Below the pieces are notes generated by a model. It was not told the origin of the DNA. It searched no databases and worked only from the letters and a program-made list of their open reading frames with translations. Below are positions 7,833-16,185 of a stretch of 64,000 nucleotides of DNA, piece by piece; the stretch's first letter is position 1, and the number at the start of each line of letters is the position of its first letter. The translations under genes and the position numbers were made by a program. Source of the stretch: JAJFKB01 sp965230515 (lineage in GTDB: Bacteria; Pseudomonadota; Gammaproteobacteria; Pseudomonadales; IMCC2047); contig OZ246007.1 in assembly GCA_965230515.1 (NCBI GenBank), positions 558,001 to 622,000 of the forward strand, given 5' to 3'.

Positions 7833-9278
7833 TTACACCGTACGTGCCTGGGGTAATCGAAGGATAAAGCGCAAGGCAAATGCCGTGGCGCCAATCACGA
7901 TCAGTACGGCAAATACTGATGCAATCTCACTATAGGTAACCCATTCCGGCAGGTGCGCTGCCCAACGTCTGGGAACACTGTTCATACCGCTGACCAGGAA
8001 CATACCGGCAAATCCAACCGAACCGACCAGATAGGTCCAGAATGCAGAGCGATCGACCATACTGGACCCCTGCTCCTCTTTATGCACCAGGTAATACATA
8101 AAGCCAAACAACATCGCCACCAATCCCACTAACAGATAGAAGTGGAAATGACCCGGCACCCACATGGTGTTGTGCATTACATTATTCACAGCAACAGTGG
8201 CGTCGATGATGGCCGGAATCACGCCAGCAGCCCAACCAAACATCGAGAGGAACAACAAGGAGGAGGCAATATCCCACTTGATACCGGATTTATGAACGAT
8301 GGTTAGCGCACCATAAGCCGTTACAACCACCAAAGGTATTCCATTCGCGTAAGAGAGGATTTGCCCGAGCACCATTGCCCAGGTTGGCATTACAAAATCC
8401 ATCAGCAGGTGGTGCGGATATACAGCCATCACCATTAACGAAGATGCACTCCAGGCCGCCAGAAAGACTTTATTAACTTTCCAGGGACGCCCGGTGTACT
8501 CAGGAAGCAGTTCGTACACAGCAATCACCGCCTGATAGATGGTGGCATTAATAAAAACATGACCAAAAAAGTAGATCAGGTTTTTGGTCAGCAAGGCGTC
8601 AACCGCAAATTCAGGGATGAACAGGTTGATCAACATGATTGCAAGCACAACGGCACCGGCCACAATACCCATGATATTGACCACGAACACCATCGTGGCC
8701 GCAACTATGGTCGCCGGTGGCATTGGCGCGTCGCTATTGGCAAACAACTGAGGCCAGCCAAGTGCTCTGGGAATGCTGCCATACTTTGACAAAACTGCTC
8801 GGGCGACATCCAGATAGAAAATCAAAAATCCAGTACCGATCAGCAGCATACCAAACATAAAGGACGCTGCGGCCCATACGCCCCAAACACCCATTGATGT
8901 CGAAGGTAAGGGGAAAAGGAATGTCCAGGCTCCGCCAAATCCGCCGATAAAAATTCCGCCCAACACACAGACCACACCGGTCAAGAACAGGCCCAGGTTT
9001 ATCCATAATACAGAGACAGTCAGCTCGACGTAACGACGCAGGAAATACCAGAGCACTGCACTGGCAGCCAAACCGGAAATACCCACCATGCCGGCACCGT
9101 GTGCCGTCATGAGTTGATAGAAGAAATCCGGAGGTACGGCCACCCACCCCGCTTGCGCGAGCCTCATGGTCAGCCCCGCCAGCATCATCAGCAAATAGAC
9201 TGCAGCACTGATACTCAGATAGGTTAAAATACCGGTCCGCGCTGAGCGAGGAAGTGGTTTCAGGTTTGAATGATTCAT
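7833..9278 (-). CDS. Haem-copper reductase catalytic subunit I, B-family-like, active-site Tyr replaced by Asn (candidate nitric oxide reductase)
   Basis: A 481-residue protein with about 12-13 membrane helices. I chose the ATG at 9278, which has AAGGAG about seven bases upstream; the earlier in-frame start at 9314 would overlap the subunit II gene. Haem and copper ligands are all present: H60 in TAHGAGM, the CuB histidines H240 (FFGHVFIN) and H289/H290 (YPHHLL), and H369, H377, H379 in HNTMWVPGHFHF. The last motif closely resembles ba3-type oxidases. In oxygen reductases of types A and B the residue four places after the first CuB histidine is a tyrosine cross-linked to it; here it is N244. 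No tyrosine is at that place. Loss of this tyrosine is the mark of several nitric-oxide-reducing haem-copper groups, and the NsrR and NirC context agrees. It could still be an unusual oxidase. Confidence 0.9.
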   Translation of the reverse strand: MNHSNLKPLPRSARTGILTYLSISAAVYLLMMLAGLTMRLAQAGWVAVPPDFFYQLMTAHGAGMVGISGLAASAVLWYFLRRYVELTVSVLWINLGLFLTGVVCVLGGIFIGGFGGAWTFLFPLPSTSMGVWGVWAAASFMFGMLLIGTGFLIFYLDVARAVLSKYGSIPRALGWPQLFANSDAPMPPATIVAATMVFVVNIMGIVAGAVVLAIMLINLFIPEFAVDALLTKNLIYFFGHVFINATIYQAVIAVYELLPEYTGRPWKVNKVFLAAWSASSLMVMAVYPHHLLMDFVMPTWAMVLGQILSYANGIPLVVVTAYGALTIVHKSGIKWDIASSLLFLSMFGWAAGVIPAIIDATVAVNNVMHNTMWVPGHFHFYLLVGLVAMLFGFMYYLVHKEEQGSSMVDRSAFWTYLVGSVGFAGMFLVSGMNSVPRRWAAHLPEWVTYSEIASVFAVLIVIGATAFALRFILRLPQARTV

Positions 9279-9288
9279 CGCTTTCTCC

Positions 9289-9837
9289 TTAAAATTGAGT
9301 TTTTGATGCAACATCAGTCACAGTAAAATTCGCGATCATTCCATGATGTACCAAACCACAGTACTCCAGGCACATAAGCTGGTAATTACCAGGACGATCA
9401 AAGATATGAACCAGTTTATTGGTATAGCCGGGCATGGCCTGGGTTTGTGCAAGCAGTCTTAGATCCTCATCATAGATACCCAGGCCATGATTTACGTCGC
9501 CGCTTGAGACATTGAAAGTCACCTGTGTATCTACCTCAACGCTATTCTGGCTCAGCTCCCAATACCATTGCTTGCCTGTCACATTGATTGCTGTCCCCTG
9601 CACGCCTGCCGTATGCGTTGCACTGTATGGCAGCGAACGAGTAGTCCCTAACGCGACAAACACTCCACCAGCGACGATAACGCCAAACACCAGTCGGCGA
9701 AGACGATAGGCGTTCTTTTGAACCCCCGCATATTCCACTTTAGTGGTAGATCTCAGTACCACAAACACAAAGGCCGACAACACAATTCCCATCAAAACAA
9801 GGCTAAGGACAAAAACCGTATCCTGTATTTGAAACAT
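9289..9837 (-). CDS. Haem-copper reductase subunit II with CuA centre
   Basis: A 182-residue membrane-anchored cupredoxin that passes electrons from a soluble donor to subunit I. Helices at about 8-28 and 48-66 precede the periplasmic domain. The CuA ligands are complete: H117 (GDVNHGLGIYD), C156, C160, H164 and M167 in CLEYCGLVHHGM. The aromatic KQWYWEL segment is also present. The start ATG has a GGAGG ribosome site. It is the first gene of the leftward set and ends ten bases before the chosen start of subunit I. A CuA centre excludes the classical cytochrome-c-fused NorC arrangement and points to a B-family-like enzyme. Confidence 0.92.
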   Translation of the reverse strand: MFQIQDTVFVLSLVLMGIVLSAFVFVVLRSTTKVEYAGVQKNAYRLRRLVFGVIVAGGVFVALGTTRSLPYSATHTAGVQGTAINVTGKQWYWELSQNSVEVDTQVTFNVSSGDVNHGLGIYDEDLRLLAQTQAMPGYTNKLVHIFDRPGNYQLMCLEYCGLVHHGMIANFTVTDVASKTQF

Positions 9838-9852
9838 AACGCCTCCTTATCT

Positions 9853-9961
9853 AATTAAATGCATATGATTTACATAGATTTATATATGTATACCACTTAC
9901 ATCTTATAATCTACCACTAAATAGGTATTGTCAAGCTTTTAATGTGCTTGACATACATCTT
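9853..9961. promoter_or_regulatory. Cluster of NsrR-like half-sites between the divergent reductase and nirC genes
   Basis: The known E. coli NsrR half-site is AAGATGYATTT. On the minus strand this interval has AAGATGTAAGT (9895-9905) and AAGATGTATGT (9951-9961), each 8-10 matches of 11, and a weaker one around 9855-9865 containing ATGCATTT. The site at 9951-9961 overlaps a predicted promoter for nirC. The spacing suits control of both directions by the NsrR encoded in this locus. Inference from consensus only. Confidence 0.5.
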
Positions 9962-9977
9962 TTATACAATGTATTAT
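9948..9977 (+). promoter_or_regulatory. Predicted sigma-70 promoter for nirC
   Basis: TTGACA at 9948-9953 and TATTAT at 9972-9977, spacer 18, about 95 bases before the nirC start. The -35 box and spacer overlap an NsrR-like half-site. Confidence 0.5.
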
Positions 9978-10070
9978 TTATGTATGTTTAACCGCAGGGG
10001 TAATAGTTTAAACATCAAGAGCACCGGTACACCTTAACCGGTACTTCATTAAATATACGAGGTGTTAAAG

Positions 10071-10895
10071 ATGCATACTGATACGATCAACCACTTCGGT
10101 GACTACGCCGAAAAGAAAATGGCGTTTTTTAAATCTCATCCGGCTGCCTTTTTCGTTGGAGCAATGATGGCCGGTGCCTATATAGGGCTGGGGATTATTC
10201 TTATTCTGTCTGTAGGCGGCACAGTAGACCCCGCCTACCAAAAATTAGTGATGGGGCTTTCGTTTGGTGTAGCTCTTACTTTAGTAGTATTCGCGGGTGC
10301 TGAACTGTTCACCGGGTATACCATGTACATGATGTTTGGCTGGTTACAACGGCGGCTATGCTGGCGCACGATTCTGCAAATATGGGCTGCTGTATGGATA
10401 GGTAATTTTGTTGGCGCCACCCTGTTGTCCGCGTTGTTTTTTGCCGGTGGCGGAGGCAACCTGGTCGGCGACGCCGCCCCGCTACTGCACAAAATAGCCG
10501 CTTACAAAACGCACTCCAGCCCCTTCGCATTAATCGCAAAAGCCACTCTTTGTAATTGGCTGGTCTGCCTGGCGCTCTGGATGGCTACAAAAACCAAATC
10601 AGATGCAGGAAAGGCAATTGCTATTTTTTGGGCTCTTTTTACCTTTATTGCCAGCGGATACGAACACTCGGTCGCTAACATGACGCTGCTATCACTATCT
10701 CTCTTTTCCAATCATCCCGATGCGGTCAGCCTGAGCGGTATGTTCTACAACCTGTTCTGGGTGACCCTTGGCAACACTATCGGCGGCAGTGTTTTTATGG
10801 GCCTGGGATACTGGTTTTATTCGGCAAAAAAATGTCCGCTTTCGGCAAAAGAGAAAAAACCGGCGGACTGCTGCGACAAAAGCATCTCGGCATAG
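10071..10895 (+). CDS. nirC: NirC-type formate/nitrite channel
   Basis: A 274-residue FNT-family channel for nitrite in the inner membrane. The sequence follows E. coli NirC closely along its length: AGAYIGLGIILI, VFAGAELFTGYTMY, ATLCNWLVCLALWMA and ASGYEHSVANMTL are near matches, including the channel histidine in EHSVANM. Six helices are expected. I chose the ATG at 10071 (GAGGTG six bases upstream) over the GTG at 10062. The C-terminal tail ends with KKPADCCDKSISA, with two adjacent cysteines. The gene is divergent from the haem-copper set across NsrR-like sites, and no nitrite reductase is adjacent. Nitrite handling and nitric-oxide reduction belong to the same stress, which supports the reading of this locus. 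Confidence 0.93.
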   Translation: MHTDTINHFGDYAEKKMAFFKSHPAAFFVGAMMAGAYIGLGIILILSVGGTVDPAYQKLVMGLSFGVALTLVVFAGAELFTGYTMYMMFGWLQRRLCWRTILQIWAAVWIGNFVGATLLSALFFAGGGGNLVGDAAPLLHKIAAYKTHSSPFALIAKATLCNWLVCLALWMATKTKSDAGKAIAIFWALFTFIASGYEHSVANMTLLSLSLFSNHPDAVSLSGMFYNLFWVTLGNTIGGSVFMGLGYWFYSAKKCPLSAKEKKPADCCDKSISA

Positions 10896-10949
10896 TCACT
10901 CAATCTTCAATCACACAGTTATTATACAATTCAAGTCAACGGAGGCTTT

Positions 10950-11549
10950 ATGAAAAACACAGCTAAATCTCCACTCACACAGTCCCTTAAAATGCTAATG
11001 GTTATTATCGGTATTGTTTGTACCGGATTTGCATTTGCCTATTTCCAGCATGAAGATCTGGATAGCCGGGTCAGTTTTGCGTTAACTGACGCTACGGGCT
11101 CTGAAGTAACGCAGAAAGACATGGGCGGAAAGTGGATGCTTCTTTATTTCGGCTTCACATCCTGCCCGGACATCTGCCCTACCCAGACCGCGAAAGTGGC
11201 CCAAACGTTAAGGTTACTTGATAAAAAGCGTTTAGGTGATGCAATTGCACCGGTATTTGTCTCAGTCGATCATATGAGGGACACACCTGAAGGCATTAAC
11301 AGTTACCTGCAACGATTCGATCAACGACTGATTGGGTTGACCGGTAATCCACAGCAACTTGATCAGGTTGTTAATAGCTTTGGAACACATTATGAAGTGC
11401 AGCAGTCACAGCATACGCACCATGGCGACATTAACGTTATTCATTCAAGCATGACTTATCTTGTGGATCCCTTCGGTAAAATCGTCGACCAGATCGCATT
11501 TGGTTACGATCCGGCATTTCTTGCAGATCATATTGAGAATCTGTTGTAA
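10950..11549 (+). CDS. SCO1/SenC-type copper chaperone, second copy
   Basis: A 199-residue protein with one N-terminal membrane anchor (about 13-31) and a thioredoxin-like domain. Copper ligands are C72 and C76 (TSCPDICP) and the histidine in NVIHSSMTYLVD. An HTHH stretch just before that histidine could add metal affinity. The ATG has GGAGG upstream. It follows nirC by about 55 bases and is probably cotranscribed. It is closer to standard SCO proteins than the copy at 7212-7829. Two SCO genes around a single CuA enzyme suggest separate steps, for example copper transfer and thiol reduction, but this is inference. Confidence 0.9.
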   Translation: MKNTAKSPLTQSLKMLMVIIGIVCTGFAFAYFQHEDLDSRVSFALTDATGSEVTQKDMGGKWMLLYFGFTSCPDICPTQTAKVAQTLRLLDKKRLGDAIAPVFVSVDHMRDTPEGINSYLQRFDQRLIGLTGNPQQLDQVVNSFGTHYEVQQSQHTHHGDINVIHSSMTYLVDPFGKIVDQIAFGYDPAFLADHIENLL

Positions 11550-11579
11550 AAAGAGAAATGAACCTTACCATATCCATCT

Positions 11580-11624
11580 TCGGGGTAATCTGGTCAAAGC
11601 GAGCGACTGGTCGGATTACCCCGA
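11580..11624. repeat. Inverted repeat with long loop between the SCO gene and dusA
   Basis: Perfect 10-bp arms CGGGGTAATC (11581-11590) and GATTACCCCG (11614-11623), extendable by one pair, with a 23-base loop. It starts about 30 bases past the SCO stop. No T run follows, so it may be a weak terminator or an RNA structure in the dusA leader. Confidence 0.35.
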
Positions 11625-11803
11625 CATTAAGAGAACACTCCCCCCAACCAGAAATCAATTGACAAGCCGCTCTGTTACTATACCGACCTGGAACTTTTCT
11701 TCTCGCGATTAACAACGCTCTTCGATGGCCGGCGGCAGTGATTTTTACGTATAATGAAGGCTCATTAGCATTCCAGCGATACTCAGGTGCAACAATAGAA
11801 AAG

Positions 11804-12814
11804 ATGACAGCAGCAATCAGCAGCACGCATCAGCATGAGGTGCTCAACAAGCTCGACAGACAATTATGTGTCGCCCCCATGATGGAGTATACCGACCGCC
11901 ATTGCCGCTACCTGCTCCGCCTGATCAGTCGCCACACACTGCTCTACTCCGAAATGGTCACCTGCGGTGCCGTATTGCAGGGAGATCGAAAATTTCTATT
12001 GGATTTTGATGCATCAGAGCACCCACTGGCTCTGCAACTGGGAGGCAGTAACGCGAAGCAACTGGCCGAAGCCACTCGTATAGCGGAACAGTGGGGTTAC
12101 GATGAGGTCAACCTCAATGTTGGATGCCCCAGCGACAAGGTGCAAACCGGTGCCATTGGGGCCTGTCTCATGGCCCAGCCACAAACGGTAGCAGATTGTA
12201 TCCATGCCATGCAGCTGGCTGTCCAGATTCCCGTGACCGTAAAATGTCGAATCGGAATTGATGATCAGGACAGCTACGAGGATTTGAACCGGTTTATTAG
12301 CTGTGTCGCCAGCACAGGTTGCAAAACCTTCATCGTGCATGCGCGCAAAGCCATTTTGCAGGGTCTTAGCCCCAAACAGAACCGTGAGATACCACCACTC
12401 AACTATGAACGGGTGTACCGTCTGAAGCGTGACTTTCCGAATCTTGAAATTATTATTAATGGCGGCATCACCGATCTGACGCAATCGGCCCGGCATCTGC
12501 AGCAGGTTGACGGTGTGATGATCGGCAGGGAGGCATACCACAACCCTTATATTCTTGCAGAAGCAGACCAGCGGATATTCAATCAGCCACATCAAACCCT
12601 TAGCCGAAAAGAGATTCTACGCCGTTTTATTGAATATGCTGACATGGAGATCGCCGAGGGCACCCAACTGAAGCATATGGCCAAACATACTTTCGGTCTG
12701 TTTCACGGCCAACCCGGTGCCCGGTCTTATCGGCGCTTTCTGAGCGAACAGATTCACAAAACAACGGCTGACACACAAGTGCTGCACGAAGCTTCAGCTC
12801 TGATCCATGACTAA
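11804..12814 (+). CDS. dusA: tRNA-dihydrouridine(20/20a) synthase DusA
   Basis: Flavin enzyme that reduces uridine 20/20a in the tRNA D-loop using NADPH. With the ATG at 11804 the protein has 336 residues, as expected. Motifs match E. coli DusA closely: VAPMMEYTDRHCRY at the start, NVGCPSDKVQTG with the catalytic cysteine, VTVKCRIGIDDQDSYE, FIVHARKA and REIPPLNYERVY. GREAYHNP marks the FMN phosphate region. Upstream is a 254-base gap with an inverted repeat; talB follows in the same direction. Cytosolic. Confidence 0.96.
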   Translation: MTAAISSTHQHEVLNKLDRQLCVAPMMEYTDRHCRYLLRLISRHTLLYSEMVTCGAVLQGDRKFLLDFDASEHPLALQLGGSNAKQLAEATRIAEQWGYDEVNLNVGCPSDKVQTGAIGACLMAQPQTVADCIHAMQLAVQIPVTVKCRIGIDDQDSYEDLNRFISCVASTGCKTFIVHARKAILQGLSPKQNREIPPLNYERVYRLKRDFPNLEIIINGGITDLTQSARHLQQVDGVMIGREAYHNPYILAEADQRIFNQPHQTLSRKEILRRFIEYADMEIAEGTQLKHMAKHTFGLFHGQPGARSYRRFLSEQIHKTTADTQVLHEASALIHD

Positions 12815-12881
12815 ATTATTAACCCTTTCCAGGCTATCCGACTATAATCTCTGAATAACCAACAACGCAGTAGTGAGCATC

Positions 12882-13871
12882 ATGACAAACAAACTGGACC
12901 AGCTTAAAAACATGTCCGTGGTAGTTGCCGATACCGGCGAATTCAATGCCATCAAGACCTATCAGCCGGAAGACGCGACAACTAACCCGTCCCTGCTCTA
13001 CAAGGTCGCGCAAAACCCTGAATATATGGACTTCATTCTGGAAGCAATCGATTGGGCAAAACAGCAACCGGGCGATGAATCTGAGCGTCTGCAAAATACA
13101 CTGCACCGTTTTGCGGTGAACATCGGTGCGGAGATACTAAAAGTCATTCCTGGTCGGGTGTCAACGGAGGTAGATGCACGGCTTTCCTTCAACACACAGG
13201 CTAGTGTCCAGCAGGCAAAACGACTTATTGAACTGTACCGGCAAGCTGGTATCGGCAAAGAACGGGTTTTAATCAAAATCGCTTCAACCTGGGAAGGGAT
13301 CTGTGCCGCAAAGGAGTTGGAACAGCAAGGCATACACTGCAATCTTACGCTGCTGTTTAACTTCACCCAGGCAGTTGCCTGCGCAGAAGCTGGTGTAACG
13401 CTAATCTCCCCGTTTGTGGGTCGTATACTCGATTGGTATAAAAAAGATTCCGGTCGCGACCACTACCCCGCCGAGGAGGATCCTGGCGTACTGTCGGTCA
13501 CGCGCATCTATCATTATTACAAGCAGCATAACTACAACACCATCGTTATGGGCGCCAGTTTCCGTAATACAGGTGAAATTGAACAACTCGCGGGTTGCGA
13601 CCGTCTCACCATAAGCCCTCAACTTATGGAAGATTTGCAGAAAGATACCGGCACACTTCAACAGCAACTGTCTGCCGATAAGGTTGAAGCCATTGCGCGT
13701 CATGCACCAATTGATGAGCAGCTATTTCGGTGGGAACTTAACCAGGACCCAATGGCCACAGAGAAACTCGCAGAAGGTATTCGAAATTTTGCTATTGATC
13801 AGGGTAAACTGGAGTCCCTAATATTGGAAATGGATACGTACCATGCTGGCCAGCATAAAGCAGTTCTTTAG
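12882..13871 (+). CDS. talB: Transaldolase, TalB type
   Basis: Moves a three-carbon unit between sedoheptulose-7-phosphate and glyceraldehyde-3-phosphate in the non-oxidative pentose phosphate pathway. The ATG at 12882 gives MTNKLDQLK and 329 residues, close to the E. coli length; the upstream GTG at 12873 is less likely. VVADTGEF and DATTNPSLL at the start, the Schiff-base lysine in VLIKIASTWEGI and the CNLTLLFNF and SPFVGRILDW motifs are all present. It overlaps the following TerB-like gene by 29 bases, suggesting translational coupling. Confidence 0.96.
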   Translation: MTNKLDQLKNMSVVVADTGEFNAIKTYQPEDATTNPSLLYKVAQNPEYMDFILEAIDWAKQQPGDESERLQNTLHRFAVNIGAEILKVIPGRVSTEVDARLSFNTQASVQQAKRLIELYRQAGIGKERVLIKIASTWEGICAAKELEQQGIHCNLTLLFNFTQAVACAEAGVTLISPFVGRILDWYKKDSGRDHYPAEEDPGVLSVTRIYHYYKQHNYNTIVMGASFRNTGEIEQLAGCDRLTISPQLMEDLQKDTGTLQQQLSADKVEAIARHAPIDEQLFRWELNQDPMATEKLAEGIRNFAIDQGKLESLILEMDTYHAGQHKAVL

Positions 13872-14307
13872 CGTCTATCTGGAGATAGAAAACAACGAAA
13901 AAGCTCTCAGCGAAGAACAGGTCATTCATTTAGCGACCGCAGCGTTACTAATTGAAGTGACTAAGGCAGATTTTGAGCTTACCAGGGAAGAGTCCAATGC
14001 TGTAATAGACGCTCTGCGCAAGCAATTTGACCTTGATCCGGTGACTCTCGACTCGTTGCTCAAACTTGCGGAACAGGAGCTGCACGATAGCAGCTCTCTT
14101 TACCAGTTCACGCGAATGGTTAATGACTACTACAGTTACGATCAAAAGCTCGAGCTAATCGACTCGATGTGGAACATTGCTTATGCCGACGGGGACCTGG
14201 ACAAGTACGAAGAACACCTGATCAGAAAAGTGGCAGAACTGATTTATGTGACGCATAAGGATTTCATTCGTGCAAAATTAGCGGCGGGCAGAGATCATCT
14301 GAACTAG
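13843..14307 (+). CDS. TerB-like helical protein
   Basis: A 154-residue all-helical, acidic protein resembling the TerB/COG4103 family, named after tellurite resistance but of unclear molecular role. Two repeats of the family acidic pattern are visible: IEVTKADFELTREE in the first half and IAYADGDLDKYEEHLIRKVAE in the second, the latter typical of the metal-binding TerB motif. There is no signal peptide or membrane helix. The start lies inside the 3' end of talB (29-base overlap). A small protein at this place next to tal is, as I recall, conserved in Pseudomonas-like genomes. Confidence 0.8.
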   Translation: MLASIKQFFSVYLEIENNEKALSEEQVIHLATAALLIEVTKADFELTREESNAVIDALRKQFDLDPVTLDSLLKLAEQELHDSSSLYQFTRMVNDYYSYDQKLELIDSMWNIAYADGDLDKYEEHLIRKVAELIYVTHKDFIRAKLAAGRDHLN

Positions 14308-14326
14308 ATTGGATTTTCAAATCGGG

Positions 14327-14812
14327 CTACTGCCCTTCGAGCATCTCCACGAGCTCTTTAAACTTCTCTTTATTTTCATCATTTAAACCCATCAGGATTT
14401 TATGGGCCTCAACCACTCTTTCACGGGCCTCCTCCTCAGTACTCTCAAGCATCGGTAGTTTGTGTAACGAACCAGCCTCATCAAGCCGGCTTTCTACAAT
14501 ATGAAAAACCGAGTCAAAGCCCATGCTGAGCAGAATCCGCGTAATATCCTTATTGGTGGAGATGATGGTGGGAATCCAGTTGCAGTATCTTTTTGTGGAG
14601 ATCGATATTTTGGCGAGAAATCCCAGGGAGGTACTGTCAATACCATCGGTATCAGACAAATCGATAAAAACGGCTTTCAGATTCAAATCCGCCATCATGC
14701 GTTCTAGAAAGATATCGAGCGCTGTGCAAAGCGTCAGTCGCACATCACCCACAAACTTCAATACGTAAACGCCGTTCTTCTTTGCGACTAAAATTTTACC
14801 ACTATTGCTCAT
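14327..14812 (-). CDS. STAS-domain anti-sigma-factor-antagonist-like protein
   Basis: A 161-residue protein with an N-terminal STAS domain (about 5-105) and a helical, acidic C-terminal tail (about 120-160). The phosphorylatable serine region is intact: DLSDTDGIDSTSLGFLAK. In partner-switching systems the unphosphorylated STAS protein captures an anti-sigma kinase or another target. Its gene overlaps by 11 bases the response regulator with a PP2C phosphatase domain, which presumably dephosphorylates it. The matching kinase is not adjacent. It is like the STAS/PP2C pair near tal and vacJ in Pseudomonas rather than the HsbA/HsbR pair, so I give no symbol. Confidence 0.85.
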   Translation of the reverse strand: MSNSGKILVAKKNGVYVLKFVGDVRLTLCTALDIFLERMMADLNLKAVFIDLSDTDGIDSTSLGFLAKISISTKRYCNWIPTIISTNKDITRILLSMGFDSVFHIVESRLDEAGSLHKLPMLESTEEEARERVVEAHKILMGLNDENKEKFKELVEMLEGQ

Positions 14813-16004
14813 CGACAGACTCGTTATGCAAAGTCAAAACAGATATATCATCCGGGCAAAGCTTGTTTTCTTCCAACCCCAGTGCTTGGACAATCATTTC
14901 TACATGATTACGCCCGCTGCCAATGGTATCTAACAGAAACGCTTCTTTCTCTGCAAGTTCCTGTTGCGGCAAAATCTCAAGCACACCATCCGAAAACAGT
15001 GTGATGGAGAATTTTTCCGGCAGCTCCAGATAATGGTCTTCGTACTCGACCCCCTCAAACAGACCCACAGGAAAACCCCTACCATCCAGAAAGCTGGTCT
15101 CATCGGGACTACTGAATATCGCCTGTGGAAAATGGCCACCATAACTGTAGTTAAGTGTATTTTTTTCCTTGTCGATAACACCCAAAAAGATGGTCATATG
15201 CCGATCCAACTCCGCCTCAAGAACATTTTCATTGATCCAGCCCAACATCCAGGCAGCGGATCGGACCTCATGCTTATGATCCTTCGAGTAATGTCGGCGC
15301 GAGCGGGTGGAAAGCTGTTTCATTAGAACCGTCACAAAAGCCGACGCGGCGCCATGGCCAGTTACATCCGCCAGATAAAACACCATTTTGGTATCACTGA
15401 CCTGATGGTAGTCGACAAAATCGCCGGCCAGATAATTAGCCGGACGAATATAGTGCTCCATACTGTAGTTAAACAGCGTCGCCGGGGATCGGGGCAGCAT
15501 CTTTTGTTGAACCAATCGACCTGCTTGCTGATCAGCCTGAATCTCTTCAAGGCGAGCCTGTAGTTCCCGGTTTGCATTTTCCAGCTGTTCCCGGTACTTA
15601 ATATTCTCTCGCCGCAAACGGGCACGATCCAAAGCGTTGTATACCGACAACACCGCAACATGAGGACGTAACGGTTTCATCAGATACTCGGCAATGCCAA
15701 GTTTAAAAGCATCGAGAGTTTTATCTTCAATTCCCGGGTGGGAAATGACAATAATTGGGAACGCCGGAAATTGACTGGTTATCTTCTCAATAAACTGAAG
15801 CGTTTCAGCTCCGGCAATATCCAGATCGATAATGGCCAGCTGAACTTCAGAATTTGTAATTTTCTGTAGCGCAATATCAGTTTGTTCGGCGCAGATTGAA
15901 TTGTATTCAGCTTCATCCAGAGAGGAAGTCAATAGGTCTCGTGATTCGGCATCCCGGTCCATCACCAGGATATCTGCTTTTTGACGTGCTGTCGGTATGA
16001 CCAT
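14802..16004 (-). CDS. Response regulator with PP2C-type serine phosphatase output
   Basis: A 400-residue two-component protein. Residues about 10-125 form a receiver with acidic pocket (MDRDAES), phospho-acceptor region IIDLDIAG and lysine in YLMKPLRP. A coiled-coil linker (about 128-165, rich in E, R and Q) leads to a PP2C/SpoIIE domain with metal residues in AGDFVDYH, ADVTGHG, FSDGVLEI and CPDDISVL. All expected acidic residues are present, so the phosphatase should be active. The linker suggests dimer-controlled activation. The target is very likely the STAS protein encoded by the overlapping downstream gene. The sensor kinase is not in this window. Confidence 0.92.
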   Translation of the reverse strand: MVIPTARQKADILVMDRDAESRDLLTSSLDEAEYNSICAEQTDIALQKITNSEVQLAIIDLDIAGAETLQFIEKITSQFPAFPIIVISHPGIEDKTLDAFKLGIAEYLMKPLRPHVAVLSVYNALDRARLRRENIKYREQLENANRELQARLEEIQADQQAGRLVQQKMLPRSPATLFNYSMEHYIRPANYLAGDFVDYHQVSDTKMVFYLADVTGHGAASAFVTVLMKQLSTRSRRHYSKDHKHEVRSAAWMLGWINENVLEAELDRHMTIFLGVIDKEKNTLNYSYGGHFPQAIFSSPDETSFLDGRGFPVGLFEGVEYEDHYLELPEKFSITLFSDGVLEILPQQELAEKEAFLLDTIGSGRNHVEMIVQALGLEENKLCPDDISVLTLHNESVDEQ

Positions 16005-16185
16005 TGGACTTGGCTTGTTAAAACGTCCGAACTACTCGAAAAGCAAGCATTATACTCGCCAACTTGTGCCCTGCAACCGGGCTACTTCATATAATTTCAT
16101 CTAATTTTAACTATAGCCCTATCTTTCCAGTCAAGCCAACTTAAGAGTGAAATTAAACAGTGATGATCCACCACTCATTACCAGA

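Noticed and set aside
7833..9837. Reading the haem-copper pair as an ordinary cytochrome c oxidase
   Set aside because: CuA and the HNTMWVPGHFHF motif suggest an oxidase at first sight, but the cross-linked tyrosine is absent and the neighbours are NsrR and NirC.
10071..10895. FocA (formate channel) for the FNT gene
   Set aside because: The sequence follows NirC, including GAELFTGYTMY and ASGYEHSVANMTL, and no pyruvate formate-lyase is nearby.
14327..16004. Naming the STAS/PP2C pair HsbA/HsbR
   Set aside because: The regulator is 400 residues, shorter than HsbR as I recall it, and the position beside tal and mlaA matches a different Pseudomonas pair; no hptB or flagellar genes are nearby.
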